In this document: positions 21,760 through 33,953 of the stretch, piece after piece
Layout of the letters: each line of letters opens with the position of its first letter
How positions within the stretch are numbered: position 1 is the first letter of the stretch
NCBI RefSeq assembly: GCF_023053635.1
Contig: NC_086182.1
Span: 2,245,001-2,309,000, forward strand
Reading direction: 5' to 3'
Length of the DNA: 64,000 bases
Origin: Elgaria multicarinata webbii
Lineage: Eukaryota > Chordata > Lepidosauria > Squamata > Anguidae
Notes under the pieces: generated by a model
Told to the model about the DNA's origin: nothing
What the model saw: only the letters and a program-made list of their open reading frames with translations
The model's database searches: none
Translations under genes and position numbers: made by a program

Positions 21760-24475
21760 CCCACCCCACCCCCGCCGCTTCATTCCCCTCGTGAATGATT
21801 CCTCCCGGCGAAGGGGCCAAGAGCCCCCCACCGCCCCCATCAGGGACTAGGAGAGAGACTTCCAGAGCAGAGGGGGCACGTAGGCTGCGCGGCGAGAGAG
21901 CCCTTGGCGTCACCGGGGCTTGCTTCTGAGTTGACATGCATTGCACAGGGTTGCACGGGGAAGCTCCGGCACCTGTTTTCCTAGGAATTAAGGCCTGCTG
22001 GCCAAGAAGATCCTGCTAGCCCATTCTTTTTTCTTTTTAAAAATATCCGTGTTCATTTCCATTTTTGGAATTGTTGACCTGCACGTCCAACTCCCGTCAG
22101 TTTCATCCCCTCGCCGGCTGCCAAGTCCAGTTACAAAACCCAACCAAACCCAGTGACAGTTCACGCTATATATTATTTGAACTTGATGCCATTCAGTGAA
22201 GCCGAAAGGGAAGTGCTTCTGCACACACCAGGCAAAAAGTAACTTGTGGCACTCACAGAGATGCAGCTAGCGAAGAGCAGGTCTCACGCCACGATCCACG
22301 GAGGATCACTGCACTCCGGTGGCTTTTTAAAAGGATGAGTTGAATTCTCGAAGGAAGAGAGGACTGCCCATGGCTGGGGAACCACCCATGCAGAGGCAGG
22401 TTAGCTCTCCACAGTGGGAAGTTGTTGTCTTCATGTCTTGCTTGTGAGCTTCCTAGAGAGCCAGGAGGCTTCTCTTGATGGAGCTCTGGTCTCATCTAGA
22501 AAAGTTGCTCTTGGCTCTGTGGTGAAACTGACGTGGAACGGAGTGTAGGTATTTCAGACAGATATTGGTAAAGATCTGAAGGCCCTATGGGTACCCAAAA
22601 AGTTTGTGGAAAGCAATCCATTCTCAAAATGCGATTCAGCAGTTATCCTGTTCAATTGTGGAGATCTGGCTTCAAATCCCTGCTCAGTCTCAAATAAGGT
22701 TGCCCCGAGCATCTCTCTCAGACCCAGTTTTCTGTCAATGAAATGGGAATAGTACTACTGGGCCTCATGTGGTTGTCCTAACACAAATACACTGAAGTCT
22801 TCCACTGTTGTCAGGACTGTTAAGCAAGAATCAATTTGTGTGGGACTTGCACCTTGATGTGATTTCAGCATGTTTGTATAAACGTCAGTGGAGTTGCTAA
22901 GAGGCAGCAGGAAATTCCTGGTTTGAATCTCCCCTCTGTCATGAACTGACTTGGTGGCTGTAGGCTACTTCTCTCCCCACCCACCCCAACCACAGTATGG
23001 ATATAATAATGTTGGTCTATACAGCATTGTCAGCTATTATATTCGTGTAGAATATATTCGTGTAGAATATATTATTGAGCTATTATATTCGTGTAGTTCT
23101 GTTTATACAAACAGAACTATAGAAATGTGGAGTATCTGTTCATCTCAGGAGCTCAACATGTAACACATAACATTATCCTATTTTATCTTCTCAAAAGCCC
23201 CATGAGTTTGGTAGGTTAGGCTGAGAGAGAGTGACTTGCTCAAGGCAGCCTCGGTCTCCTAGTTGAAGACCGTCACTGTATCGACTACATCACTCTTGCT
23301 TCTTTCTTGAAAATGTCTACTTTTTAACTGTGTGTGCATTTTAACTGTGTGCAACAAAAACCAAGTCCGACTGTGTCCAGCTGTGTTTTGCACAACAAAA
23401 TCTTAGTCCCAGGGTCTTCTGAAATTGATGGGTCTTGTGGCTTAGCCATGTAGGTACATAGAAGGCACAGTATTTCTGTGGTGGGGGACACCCAATTTCA
23501 GTGGGGCGTTCTGGGTGGATTTTGCCCAAAAGCCAGACACCTCAGTCTCCTTTAAGTAATTATTGCTGGGTTGGGTCGGGGGACCTGCTGGCTTAATGAA
23601 AAAGGTCCACTTTAATAGTTTCCAGGGCAGAGTGTTTAACCGTTCACACTTCATAAGTGTCTTTTTCATCTGAGGGAATTCATAGCTTTGTGTTTTACCA
23701 AATGGAGAGACGCCTTGCGGCTTCAGGATGATTCATCTCATGTAAGAGAGTCATGCTTTCTTGTGTGTCTGTGTGCATGTCTGTGTGCTTTCAAACCCAT
23801 CATCATTTCATGGGATGGAAGCCATCCAACACGCAGCACATGCTGCCCTTTGCAGCCATCAAAGCTAAATTGGAAAATGTCTTGCTTCCCCCTTGACTAA
23901 CCTAAAACATTCCCAAGGTAAAAAGCAAGGAAAAGAGTCATTCTTAGATTGTTGCTTGTTTCACTCTCGAAGTGAACTCATTTTCACTTGTAGTTAATTG
24001 AAAAGAATGCTTGGATTGCTGAAATAAGCTTATCTGCACTGGCATCACAAACAAACAACAAACAAAAATTAGCCCTGCTATGTAGAGCCTATGGGAAGCA
24101 GACGCCTGTCTGTCTCCCGCGTGTGTCACGATCTATGAGTAGTTAGAAGGATTCCGTATGTGCCAGAAATCTATGGGGGCTCGGAAGGGATGCTGAAATG
24201 TGGAGGCTGGCTACGGAAAGCTGCTTCCTAAGGATCTCCCGCTCGTGCCTGGGGAATTTCAGAAGCAGAGAGGCAGCAGATGTTCAGTGGCCGGGGCCTA
24301 AGCTTTCCTCATGGGTAGCATTAGCCTAGCTGGGCAGGTGAACTCCCAAGAGTAAAAATGGCAACAAAAAATCATGCAAAATAAGATAAATCATGCAAGC
24401 ATATTAAATGTGTGTAATACAGATAACGGAATCCAGCGTTTCTTGTTGCCGAGTTCAGATTACCTTGGTGCAGAA
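21760..24475. other. Intronic sequence, repeat-poor
   Basis: No gene and few recognisable repeats. A short imperfect array of TATTCGTGTAGAATA units lies at about 23038-23100. Confidence 0.45.
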
Positions 24476-24500
24476 TATAGTATAGTATAGTATAGTATAG
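24476..24500. repeat. (TATAG)5 microsatellite
   Basis: Five perfect pentanucleotide units. Confidence 0.9.
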
Positions 24501-27063
24501 GCATGCAAAACCAGATACATACATCTGATTAAAGTATCAGCATTTCTAGACATCGACTGATGGGCAATTGGACTCCAAGGAGGAAAAATACCCTACAAAT
24601 TGAAAGCCAGAAACTGTAAGGGAGGAGTCCATCAGTGTAATAAGACCTGACTTGACTATTCCAGTTCCAATTCTGCTGAAGATCATAAACCACAGGCCCA
24701 GTACTGGTAAGCCTCCTTGAGCATTAGGTGAGGTGGAGTCAAAGTGGAGAAAATAAACATAAAATACATTAAGGATGACATTTAACATCAGCTCCCTGTT
24801 TGCCCAAAGTGGCCGAGGTTCAGTGAGAATGTATCTGCTTCAGGGTCAACATAAAGCCTATTTCACACATTACACAGCAAGAAACCTGAGTTTGTCAGAA
24901 AGAGTATATTCCGTGAAGAATCACAAGCAATCTCAGCTTCTCTGAACAGAGTGCCTGCTTGATAAACATGTTTGCAAAAACATGTTTGCCACATTCACAG
25001 AGCGCATATCACGGCGCAAGTAGTTGATAATGGCTTTGTGCAACTATTCCATATTCTTTTCCTCAATGGATTGTCTGCGGTTAGAAAAAAAAAGCTGAGA
25101 AAAGTTGTGGGGAAATACAGGAGGCAGAAGTGGAAAGTGATGCTGTCTGGATCTCCATAAAATTCCGTCAATGAGGGCCGTGCGATGGTGCGATGAAAGC
25201 CTCTTCCTCTTGCACTTTGGGTTTAGAAGACAAAATCACGCTCCCGACCCACCTCCTCCTGTTCAAGCCCCATAGAGGATGACTCCCTGGTAGAATGTGC
25301 CCCCTTTTGAGGAAAGATTAAAGTGAGATAAGTTTAACTCCAGAAGAGGAGGCAAGCAGGATACGTTGGCAGTTTTTTCAAATGCTTCAAAGAATATCAG
25401 GAAGGCAAGGAGGGAACAATCATTCACACCATCTGTGGAGGGAAATAACAGGAAGGCAGCAGAGTCAATGAAGGTCCTGTTTCCATGTGGACAGTGCTAG
25501 AAACGGCCATGAAGGCGGCAATCACATGCATACCTACAGGGGAGGAAATCTCAATGAACCCAGTGGGACTCACTCCTGAGTAAACATGCATAAAATTGCA
25601 CAGCAGGTTAGTCTGTAGTTTCAACTCTGTATTAGCCATCTTTCAGAGCAAAATGAGTTATTTGCAAAGTGAATTGAGTGAAGTAAAATCATGAAGCTTT
25701 TTTTTTTTTTAATTGCACCCAGCAAGGTATATTTACAATGGATAATTTTTAGGCATCAGGTTATAAATAACCCATTACATTTCTCTTTGTAAGAAGAATA
25801 GGATGTTCTAAACATGCTCTGTCCCTGGGTTGGATTACACTTGCATATACATCTTTTGTTCTCCGTCCTGCACTTGACGCTGCAGCTGAATATGTTCACA
25901 GACACCACCGAAAAGCCTGGCACTTGAGGTGACCCTACATGTGACATTGTATTTGTAATGCTTCATTTGCACATCAAGTGTTGAACAAGCAAGTGCAAAC
26001 CTGGTCTTTGCTACACACTGAATTTCCGCACTGCGAGAATACCAATGACACAGAAGGCAGGGAGCCATCTGCAGAGGTTGGGTGGGGGCTGGGTGGAGGG
26101 GGCTGGGTGGGGGAGAATAGGAGAGCAGAAGAAGGAAAAGAGGAGGATTCTCCTCCTGTGAATTTTCATAGGTCATCATGACGTCATAAAAGCCTGAGCT
26201 GAAAAAACGAAGAATTTCTGGGGATGTGAAAGTAGAATTCAGGGGAAATCGGAAATGATACAAATGAGGAGTTTATGCTGGCAACAATGTGTAAGGGATG
26301 CATATTCAAGCAGAAGATATTGTTGGGGCAACTCATGCTTTTCTCAGCATCAGCTGGCAAAATCATTCTTCGTCGACTTGGAAGGAAGACACAAAACACG
26401 TGTGGCGTTTGCTGAAAGCTTAGATAGAGACAATGGGGGAGATTCATGACTGGATCCCCAACTTTTGCCCCCACTTTAGAGAAGGTTCCGGTTCTGATCA
26501 GTGTACTGGTGTGAGATTGTATTAACCCCCATATTAACCCCTGTGCCATTTTCCCAATCTAAATCACTCTTCCACACCCCCACCACGAAGCTGCTTTTAG
26601 CCCTGCAGCAAAAAAAAATAAAGGCATGGTTCATGTACATTTCCCCACTGCAGCTAAAAAAACAGGTGTGTGTGTGGGGGGGGGATTTAGATCAGGAAAA
26701 TTGCGCAGGGGAGAAGGGTTAAACACCCCCTTTGCCAATGCCACACCTGTGATCAAAATTGGAGCCTCCTTCGCCTTGCAATTGTTTTAAAGTAAAAGCA
26801 AAAATCACCTCCACTGCTCTCCCATGCCATAGGAGAAGACAACTTTTTATAGAAGAACCACAGGATGGAAAACTTTCAAAGGAGCATAAGACAGAACTCC
26901 CCCCTCACATGCTAAATTGATGCGCACGTAGTTTCACATGCCTACAGGAGCTCTGGGCGCGTAGTTCTCCAACAACAGTCCTTGTTGGACGAGAACCCCT
27001 TAGACTGCAATCCAATATCCACTTCCCTAGGAGTAGACTCCCCTTGAACTCAATGGGTCTTAC

Positions 27064-27064
<1 letters not shown>
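24501..27064. other. Intronic sequence, repeat-poor
   Basis: No gene seen. A perfect cAMP-response palindrome lies at 26179-26186, and GGCTGGGTGGGGG-type repeats lie around 26078-26115. Confidence 0.45.
26179..26186. promoter_or_regulatory. Consensus CRE palindrome TGACGTCA
   Basis: Perfect 8-bp CREB/ATF site within the inferred first intron. An 8-mer alone is weak evidence of function. Confidence 0.25.
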
Positions 27065-27098
<34 letters not shown>

Positions 27099-27430
27099 TT
27101 ATTTATATAGCACCATCAGTGTACATGGTGCTGTACAGAGTAAAACAGTAAATAGCAAGACCCTGCCGCATAGGCTTACAATCTAATAAAATCATAGTAA
27201 AACAATAAGGAGGGGAAGAGAATGCAAACAGGTACAGGGTAGGATAAGCAGGCACAGGGTAGGGTAAAACTAACAGTAGAAAGTAACAGTAGAAGTCTGC
27301 ACAACATCAAGTTTTAAAAGCTTTAGGAAAAAGAAAAGTTTTTAGTTGAGCTTTAAAAGCTGCGGTTGAACTTGTAGTTCTCAAATGTTCTGGAAGAGCG
27401 TTCCAGGCGTAAGGGGCAGCAGAAGAGTTG
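27065..27430 (-). mobile_element. L2-clade LINE (family C), 5'-truncated
   Basis: The (ATT)n tail at 27065-27096 is followed by TATAGCACCATCAGTGTACA and TGGTGCTGTACAGAGTAAAA. The end of the reverse transcriptase is then present (SSAAPYAWNALPEHL ... KTFLFPKAFK on the minus strand). The same family occurs at 41789-42012 and 43750-44272. Confidence 0.85.
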
Positions 27431-29439
27431 CCTTCTGAGTTGACAGGTATGGAACTGTGCTGTAAGGGAAGTTTCACAACCAGCTTGCAGTTTTGAATTG
27501 GGGGAGGGGGTCTTCTGTTAAAACTGTAAACAAACAAACAAATAAACAAACAAACAAGGAATGCCCAGACCCCCCAAAGTGTGCCTAAAATAGCTTATGG
27601 ATGCTAGCCATGGCATGTATCTAGAGCTTTAGAGAGTTTATTATCTTATGGAAGAAGGGAGGGGCTGGCTGGCTGGCTGGCAGCACAGAGACCGGCTTCA
27701 TGTTGGAAGCAAGACTGGAACAGAGGAAGAATTTGTGGCTGGCCTCGGAGCCAGCCACCCTGCAACGCTGCCCCTTGCACATCAGCCTGTCTGTGCCAGA
27801 AAGACAGCAGTTTCTTATTTTTATCTGTCCTAAGCAGGAGAAGCTCTAATGTCAGGCTTACAGGTTCAGTCACTTGTCAAAGAAAATACTTAACTGATCC
27901 AGTTTCGAGCTTACTTTCCCACCATCACACAATATGCATTGTTTAGTGTTCTGCACAATAAATACAAAGTACACAACACATTCCAGCAAACAGGAGTAGA
28001 GAAACAGAGACTGCAAACTGCAAATCTGAAATTAGCCCTTGCATCAAAGGGAAAAGCTTGTTTCTGAATCCTACGTGTTGTGGAAGATTAACGCCTCTCA
28101 CAGTGCCTCAGATGGACAGACATACAACAGCTGCGTAAAAGCTGCTATGTAAACCTTACCTAACACCAAAGACAACTGCATTTGCCACTCATTCTCAGCA
28201 GGGAAAATGGCAAAATGCAGAATATCGCATCATTGATGCTGTCCTAGTACAAGTGATTCATCTCTGTCAATAGCATGTGCATTTATATTCTGAAGGCTTA
28301 TTGGAGACTTAGCCACAATCCAGGATAATATTCTATTGCAGGGAGCTGGGCAATTTTCTCCTTTGAAAACGTCTCATCTCTCCGTGGTTCCTTATAGTTC
28401 ATGTCCCAAATAATTACAGTGATGAAGTGAACCCCTTCTTTGGTGAAGGACTACACTTTTTCAAAGGGTAAGGCCAACATTTTGATTAGCAACTGTCTGG
28501 TCTCCTGGTCCCTCAGGCAAGCACACATTCTGGCAAACTGACACGGGACACCCAAGGGTTCCACATTTCAGAAATCATGTAGCTGATGGTCAGTAGCCAG
28601 AGGACAGTTTCGATTTTCTTCGTTATGCAAGGTCCCTAAAGATTTACAGATAAACCAGGCTGGGTTTTGTTTACTAACATTTTCTATTTGTTTTTATAAA
28701 ATCATCTTTACCTCATGATATTACTGGTGAATATACATTCACTTTGGTAAGAGGTAACAGTGCTGTTGATTATGTGTTTATTTCCTCCCAGCTGAAATTC
28801 CAGATCTGTGACTTTTTCATAGGAGATTACACAGATAGTGATAATTTGCAGTTAATTACCTGATATATATATTTAAATCATATACCCCTTCTCTTCCTAT
28901 TTTGGATGTGGATAATTTTCCTTACTGTAAATAAGTTAGGTGGACAAAAGTTGTAGATGAAAAGATAATAAAGGTTCTTAACTTTCCTATCTCTAATATG
29001 TTAAATGAACAGATAACCCAAACTCAACATACTGACAACACTTTTCAATCTTAACTAGTGAAAGCATAAAAAATTAGAACCTTGGTATGACAAGAGAACA
29101 TCAACATTTGAAAAATCAGATTTGTTCTCTTTATTATTGTTATCATAAACATAAATTAGTCTTCTGACAAAATCTTCTAAAAGAAAAAAGAAAAATGAAA
29201 GTATTACAGCTAAAATAGAAGTGTGAAACAAATGTAGAAATGGGAACTATTGCTAAATGCTTCATTAACAAATAGTAATATGGAATTTGGGGCTTTAGTT
29301 ACAAGTGCTTTAAAAAGCAGCACTGGTTTGATGGTTTAATTCCACTTCAGGTGTGGGAAGCCCATTTTTCTAAAAAAAATTAAATTAAAATACTCCTCAT
29401 CCAATCTTATGAATTATGAACTATTTATCTTTGGGTTCT
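27431..29439. other. Intronic sequence, no gene or clear repeat
   Basis: AT-rich from 28.6 kb on. A (GGCT)n run lies at 27661-27682. Otherwise it looks unique. Confidence 0.45.
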
Positions 29440-29560
29440 CCTGACAGGCCCCCAGTGAGTCCAGAAATCTTATTAAACACCTTAAAGTGGGGAAATCTCC
29501 AGGTCGAGATTCCATACCACCTGAACTGCTGAAAGCCCCCCACCCCAAACTCTCCTCCAG
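29440..29560 (+). mobile_element. RTE-like reverse transcriptase fragment
   Basis: In one frame the sequence reads KVGKSPGRDSIPPELLKA, the conserved pre-palm motif of RTE/Jockey-type LINE reverse transcriptases (GKSPG.D.IP.ELLK). Only about 40 codons are recognisable. It could belong to Bov-B or a related clade. Confidence 0.5.
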
Positions 29561-30949
29561 GATCCCTAAACCCCCTGCCCCATTGGGCTGGGTGGCAAAG
29601 GTGGGGAGAGAGGTCTTGAGAACATGCAAGCCCTTTTTCCTCACCTTTCCCCCTCTCCTTCCTAGCTTTCACCCCCGAAACCTTCTTGGCACTGATCCTT
29701 ACAGAAAGATTTATGACAAAATTGCCAGTCATTTTCTTTTGTTAAGGATACAGCTGGCTTATTGTATATATTTCTGCCAACTGGAAAGATATTTCATATA
29801 TTCCTCTAAAGGAATGCCCCACAAATGTGCTGCTTTCTCAAATGTTGAAAGGAAAACTTTGAGATCTTCACCATAAGCAGCAAAATCTCTGGGGGTTATT
29901 TTAGGATTTTAAGGCACTCTACTTTTCTCTCTCTCCTGATCTCTTCTTCCACCTCTACTCAGCTGTAAGTTTCTCTATTTCATATTGTCCTTGCCTCACC
30001 TTTTCCTCAATTTCAATACTCAATTACTTCTCTTTTCCCTCCATTTCCACGCTCAGTCTCCCTGTCTCAAATGTATGTTGTTTCTCCTTTCCCTCTAGCT
30101 CCATGTTTTTAATACTATTCTGTCCCTTCAGATTTCTAAATATGCAGGGCCTGATTTTTTTACCTCACGATTTTTATTCTACACCCACTTCGCTAGAGTC
30201 TTTCACCTGATGTTGTATCAACGTCACTCTCAATTCTCCACACTTTTCCCCTCATGAAAAAAGTTTAAGGCTTTGCGCTTCTCTACTGGCACCTCCTTCT
30301 TCATGCTCATACATTTTGTCATTTTTCCTCTCACTTTTCTCTCATATTTCAAATTAAACAACCTCATATTTTGAGGGTCCTGCAACAAAATGTTGTAGTT
30401 TGAATGCCCCTGTTGAGTGCTCCAGCTAGCGAGCCAGCCTTCTTTTTGGCTATGCTATTCTATTCCCCTCACCTCCCCCCCTTTCCCAATTTTCTGTTCC
30501 TCGTATATCACTGGACACTTGGCATTCTGCAGCCAGTAAGAATCCTCTTTTCTCATTGGATTGCTTTAGGGTTTCTTGCCCCTTTCAATTTTCTCCCCAA
30601 AGATGTTTCTATCTAGGCAAATTTTGGGGTTCCTCCAAGGATGCTGATACTTTACTTTTGTTTTTTTAATATTTTCTTTAAGTTACATATCTGTTATAAA
30701 ACAGCACCAGATTGCTACTAGTATATTCAAGGGATCTGCCCCCCAGAATGTTGCAGTGTGGAATGATCCTGTGCAGGGTTCCAACCATATTCTCAAACAC
30801 TTGCTGTTCTGTGACCATTGAGATTTGTTTACAAGTAATTTTAATTTTTTTTAAAAAAAAGGCATTTCTAAAGCCTGAAACTGAATAAAACTGGGAATGG
30901 GTGCAACCTTTGACATCAAAGATTTGTGTTTAAGGGCCTTAAATCTCGT
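29561..30949. other. Intronic sequence, pyrimidine-rich, no gene
   Basis: A strong CT bias runs from 29900 to 30620. No coding feature is convincing. Confidence 0.45.
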
Positions 30950-31345
30950 TATTTATTTATTTTATTTATTTATTACATTTTTATACCGCCCAATAGCCGA
31001 AGCTCTCTGGGCGGTTCACAAAAATTAAAACCACAGTAAAACACCCAACAGTTTAAAACACAATTACGAAATACAGTATAAAAAGCGCAACCAGGATAAA
31101 ACCACACAGCAAAGTTGATATAGGATTAAAATACAGAGTTAAAACAGTAAAATTTAAATTTAAGTTAAAATTAAGTGTTAAAATACTGAGTGAATAAAAA
31201 GGTCTTCAGCTGGCGACGAAAGCAGTACAGTGTAGGCGCCAAGCGGACCTCTCTGGGGAGCTCGTTCCACAACCGGGGTGCCACAGCGGAGAAAGCCCTC
31301 CTCCTAGTAGCCACCTGCCTCACTTCCTTTGGCAGGGGCTCACGT
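30950..31345 (-). mobile_element. L2 family B 3' end
   Basis: (TTTA)n is followed by TATACCGCCCAATAGCCGAA and CTCTCTGGGCGGTTCAC, and the 3' UTR runs to CTTTGGCAGGGGCTCAC. Close to the copy at 58191-58590. No reverse transcriptase core. Confidence 0.9.
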
Positions 31346-31899
31346 TGAACTCTGTGGGTCTTAATTCTGAGTAAATATGTATGGCCTCAGCTCTACAACG
31401 CCCTTGCCACAGTATTTCACTGGCAAGTCTCCTATTAAGGTATTTCCACTGTTGTTCCACTAAGGAAAATTCTGACCAGCAAAATATCTCAACCTATGGC
31501 AATATGAGCGGGATTTCCTAAAACCTTTGCTGGGTCATCATACTTGGGATCAGGAATTTTGAGTCATGAAGGAAATACTTTCTTAACATAGATAGTTGTT
31601 TTTAGCCATCCTGTGTGGTATGTGGTTTGGCTCACTTGCTTGAGTTAGTTGTGCCTACTTGCTCCATAGTACAAAGGAAGAAGTGGGTCTCTAGCTGGTA
31701 CTAGAAAATAGTAATTCATTTTTTAAATAATGCATTTTGACCCATAGACCTTCATCTCCAATTTATTTGATATAATTGGCATTATGTATATTTTGTAACA
31801 ATTGCTGATAATTGTTCATCCTTCTTTAAAAAAAGTCTTTTAAAAAATTAGCAGGGTTGCCATTATTATTATCTCTCTTTTCATGCTCATGTTTTTTTC
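31346..31899. other. No gene seen
   Basis: Intronic sequence; nothing recognised. Confidence 0.4.
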
Positions 31900-32385
31900 T
31901 AGATGAACATGACGGGCTTTGCCAAGTCATGCTGTCTTTTGCTGATTCAGAAATTTCCTGACTATTGGACATGTTTTAAGTATGACTGCTTCCTGGATGT
32001 TGGTGTGGATATGATGTGATGCTGGTGACTGATGTGACTAACAGAAAAATTGTAACCTTTTCCTGCTGCCGCAGTTCTTTAATTTCCATAGCCAGTGATG
32101 TATATCTTTTCTTCTTCCTTTTCTGCAACATTTTTGTCATTAGGTATTGTTATGTCAATGAGGTAGTTGTGCTTTTCTTTTTTGTTTATGAGTGCTATGT
32201 CTGGTCGATTGCTAAGTATTGTCTTGTCCCAGAATTGTTCTGTCCCAGCATAGTGTGGCTTGGCTTGACTTGTTTGAGGGAGTCTGGATCTCCTGGGTTC
32301 TGAAACCATCTTTCTAGAGAGCTCCTGCTGGCTGCATTATCCAGGAATGCATAGTTGTCCTTGACAGGAGGGGCTTGCACTTGCT
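31900..32385 (-). mobile_element. R4/Dong-type LINE fragment with endonuclease motif
   Basis: The minus-strand frame at 32079-32309 contains FWDKTILSNRPDIALI followed by NKKEKHNYLIDITIPND. The Pro-Asp, fourteen residues, Asp spacing is the catalytic signature (PD-X12-14-D) of the restriction-like endonuclease found at the C-terminus of R2/R4-group LINEs. An upstream piece in another frame (32195-32380) reads NYAFLDNAASRSSLERWFQN. Frames are broken and the reverse transcriptase is absent. The R4/Dong call is inferred from this motif and from the known presence of R4 elements in lizards. Confidence 0.6.
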
Positions 32386-32729
32386 AGAGTAAAGTGGACA
32401 GATATGAAGAGGCTACAATCCTATATTCATTTACCTGTGAGTAAGCTTTATTGAAATCAGTCGGACTTGTTTCTGTGGACAGTTTTCTTTGGGTTCCTGA
32501 TTAGGATTTCTGTTCTCTGCACACTGAGGCAGTGTAAATTCGGGACATATTTGGATAAAAGGAGGGAAAGATCCTTGTCTAGCATTGTGATAATGGCCAT
32601 CCGTTCTGGCCTTTCTATGTATTACCAAGGTCTTGATTATATGGCTAATAATATAACAACACATTTTTAGATTAGTTTCTCACTGATAAACCAGAAGTTG
32701 AAACAAACCATTCACAGGACCCAGTGCTG

Positions 32730-32950
32730 ATTCCAAGCTTTTAAGAGTCTTTCACCAAAACACCCTCTTCATCACAACAGTTCAAGCTGCAGGAGCTATA
32801 CTAGAGTGACAAAAGAGGCCAGGGCTCCTGCAGCTTGAACTGTTGTGATGAAGAGGGAATTTCACCAGGTGCTGCATGCATACAAATGACACCTGCTGAA
32901 GTTCCCTTTTCAATGCAACTGTTAAAGATACAGGGGCCCTATCCTCCTTT
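32730..32950. mobile_element. Degraded relative of the MITE at 40891-41217
   Basis: Shares CTCTTCATCACAACAGTT, AGCTGCAGGAGCTATACT, ACACCTGCTGAA(G/A)TTCCCTTTT and CAACTGTTAAAGATACAGG with 40891-41217. The outer ends are decayed or lost. Confidence 0.75.
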
Positions 32951-32994
32951 TCATTTAGTCCCCCTATTTTTGTGAGGATAAAATGGAGAGGAGG

Positions 32995-33066
32995 AAAAGG
33001 ATTATGTATACCGCTTTGGGTTTCTTAGAGGAAAAATGGCAGGATATAAACAGAATAAATAAATTA
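32995..33066 (+). mobile_element. LINE 3' tail remnant
   Basis: TATACCGCTTTGGGTTTCTT followed by GGCAGGATATAAACAGAATA and AATAAATT is the end-of-LINE pattern (a GGCGGGATATAAATAAA-like consensus). Confidence 0.5.
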
Positions 33067-33724
33067 AATGTAAACTCTGTAATCTTGTAACTTGTAGCCA
33101 GATGTTTTGATAGTGGTATATAGAAACTTACCACTGAGGCCATATTGTGGATGCTTATCACCAATTCTCCCAATAGTGTACACATAAAAATCTGCAAAAG
33201 GCTATGCCTGGAGCAAGACCTTTAATAGAAACTGACTTGTGAAAATCTAGGTTACAATATCAAGTTTTACAATGTTTTAAAGAGAGACACTCTTTCTTGC
33301 TTAATCACTCTGAATAGGCCTGAGAAAAGATTGCTACAGTGACCCTTCTCTCTTCTTTCTCCACTCTTACCTGGGAATAAGTTCTATTAAACTCAGTGAG
33401 GCTTGCTTCTGGTTGGGGAACAATCCTATGCATGCTGGCTGTGGAATGCTGGAAGTTGTAGGACTTTTTTCTGGCTAGAGGATTGCACATTTTGCCTCCC
33501 TTTTTAATCTTTCTTTACCGCATATTTCCCATTTTCTGTTTAGTCTAGCACTGGTGAACCCCTTCTAACCACAATGTTCTTTAGCTTTTTTTTTTCCTGA
33601 TCCAGGAGTTGTTTTCTTTAGAAAAATGGAAAATAATAGATTTTCTTTTCTATTGACCTTGTATGAGGATAGCAAAAAGAACTACCAGAAAGAAATTTGT
33701 ATAGCAACTAGAAATACATGTTTC
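33067..33724. other. No gene seen
   Basis: Intronic; a diverged CCTGGGAATAAGTTCTATTA repeat piece lies near 33371. Confidence 0.4.
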
Positions 33725-33953
33725 TTTCAGATACTTGTCATTTATTTGTGATTTTAACATCAACATATTATGTAGAACAGGTTTGTCTTAATTGTGAACT
33801 GTAGAATCAGACATGTGACTAAGGCCACGCCCCCTTGGGGTGGTTATGTCAGGATGGGCACGCCTCCTCGGGGGCTGGGCATATTGGGGTGGGCACGCCT
33901 CCTTGAAGGTGGCCATGTTGTCCTCCTTTTTGGTTTCCCAAATATGGTCACCC
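33725..33953. mobile_element. Right end of a 15421-type hAT-like element
   Basis: GTGATTTTAACATCAACATA, TATGTAGAACAGGTTTGTCT, GGGCACGCCTCCTTG and the terminal ATATGGTCACCCTA match 16270-16451. The left half is missing. Confidence 0.82.

Larger units (their letters stand above)
20380..21760 (+). promoter_or_regulatory. CpG-rich promoter block of TACR1
   Basis: CpG density rises sharply near 20380 and falls after about 21760, with CGG/GCC runs throughout. It contains the TATA box, inferred leader, exon 1 and the first 300 bases of intron 1. Extent judged by eye. Confidence 0.75.

Noticed and set aside
20299-21798. 499-codon open frame on the + strand across the promoter and exon 1
   Set aside because: It runs in a different frame from the receptor and is Pro/Arg/Gly/Gln-rich, as expected for stop-poor GC-rich DNA. 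It also ignores the exon 1 splice donor.
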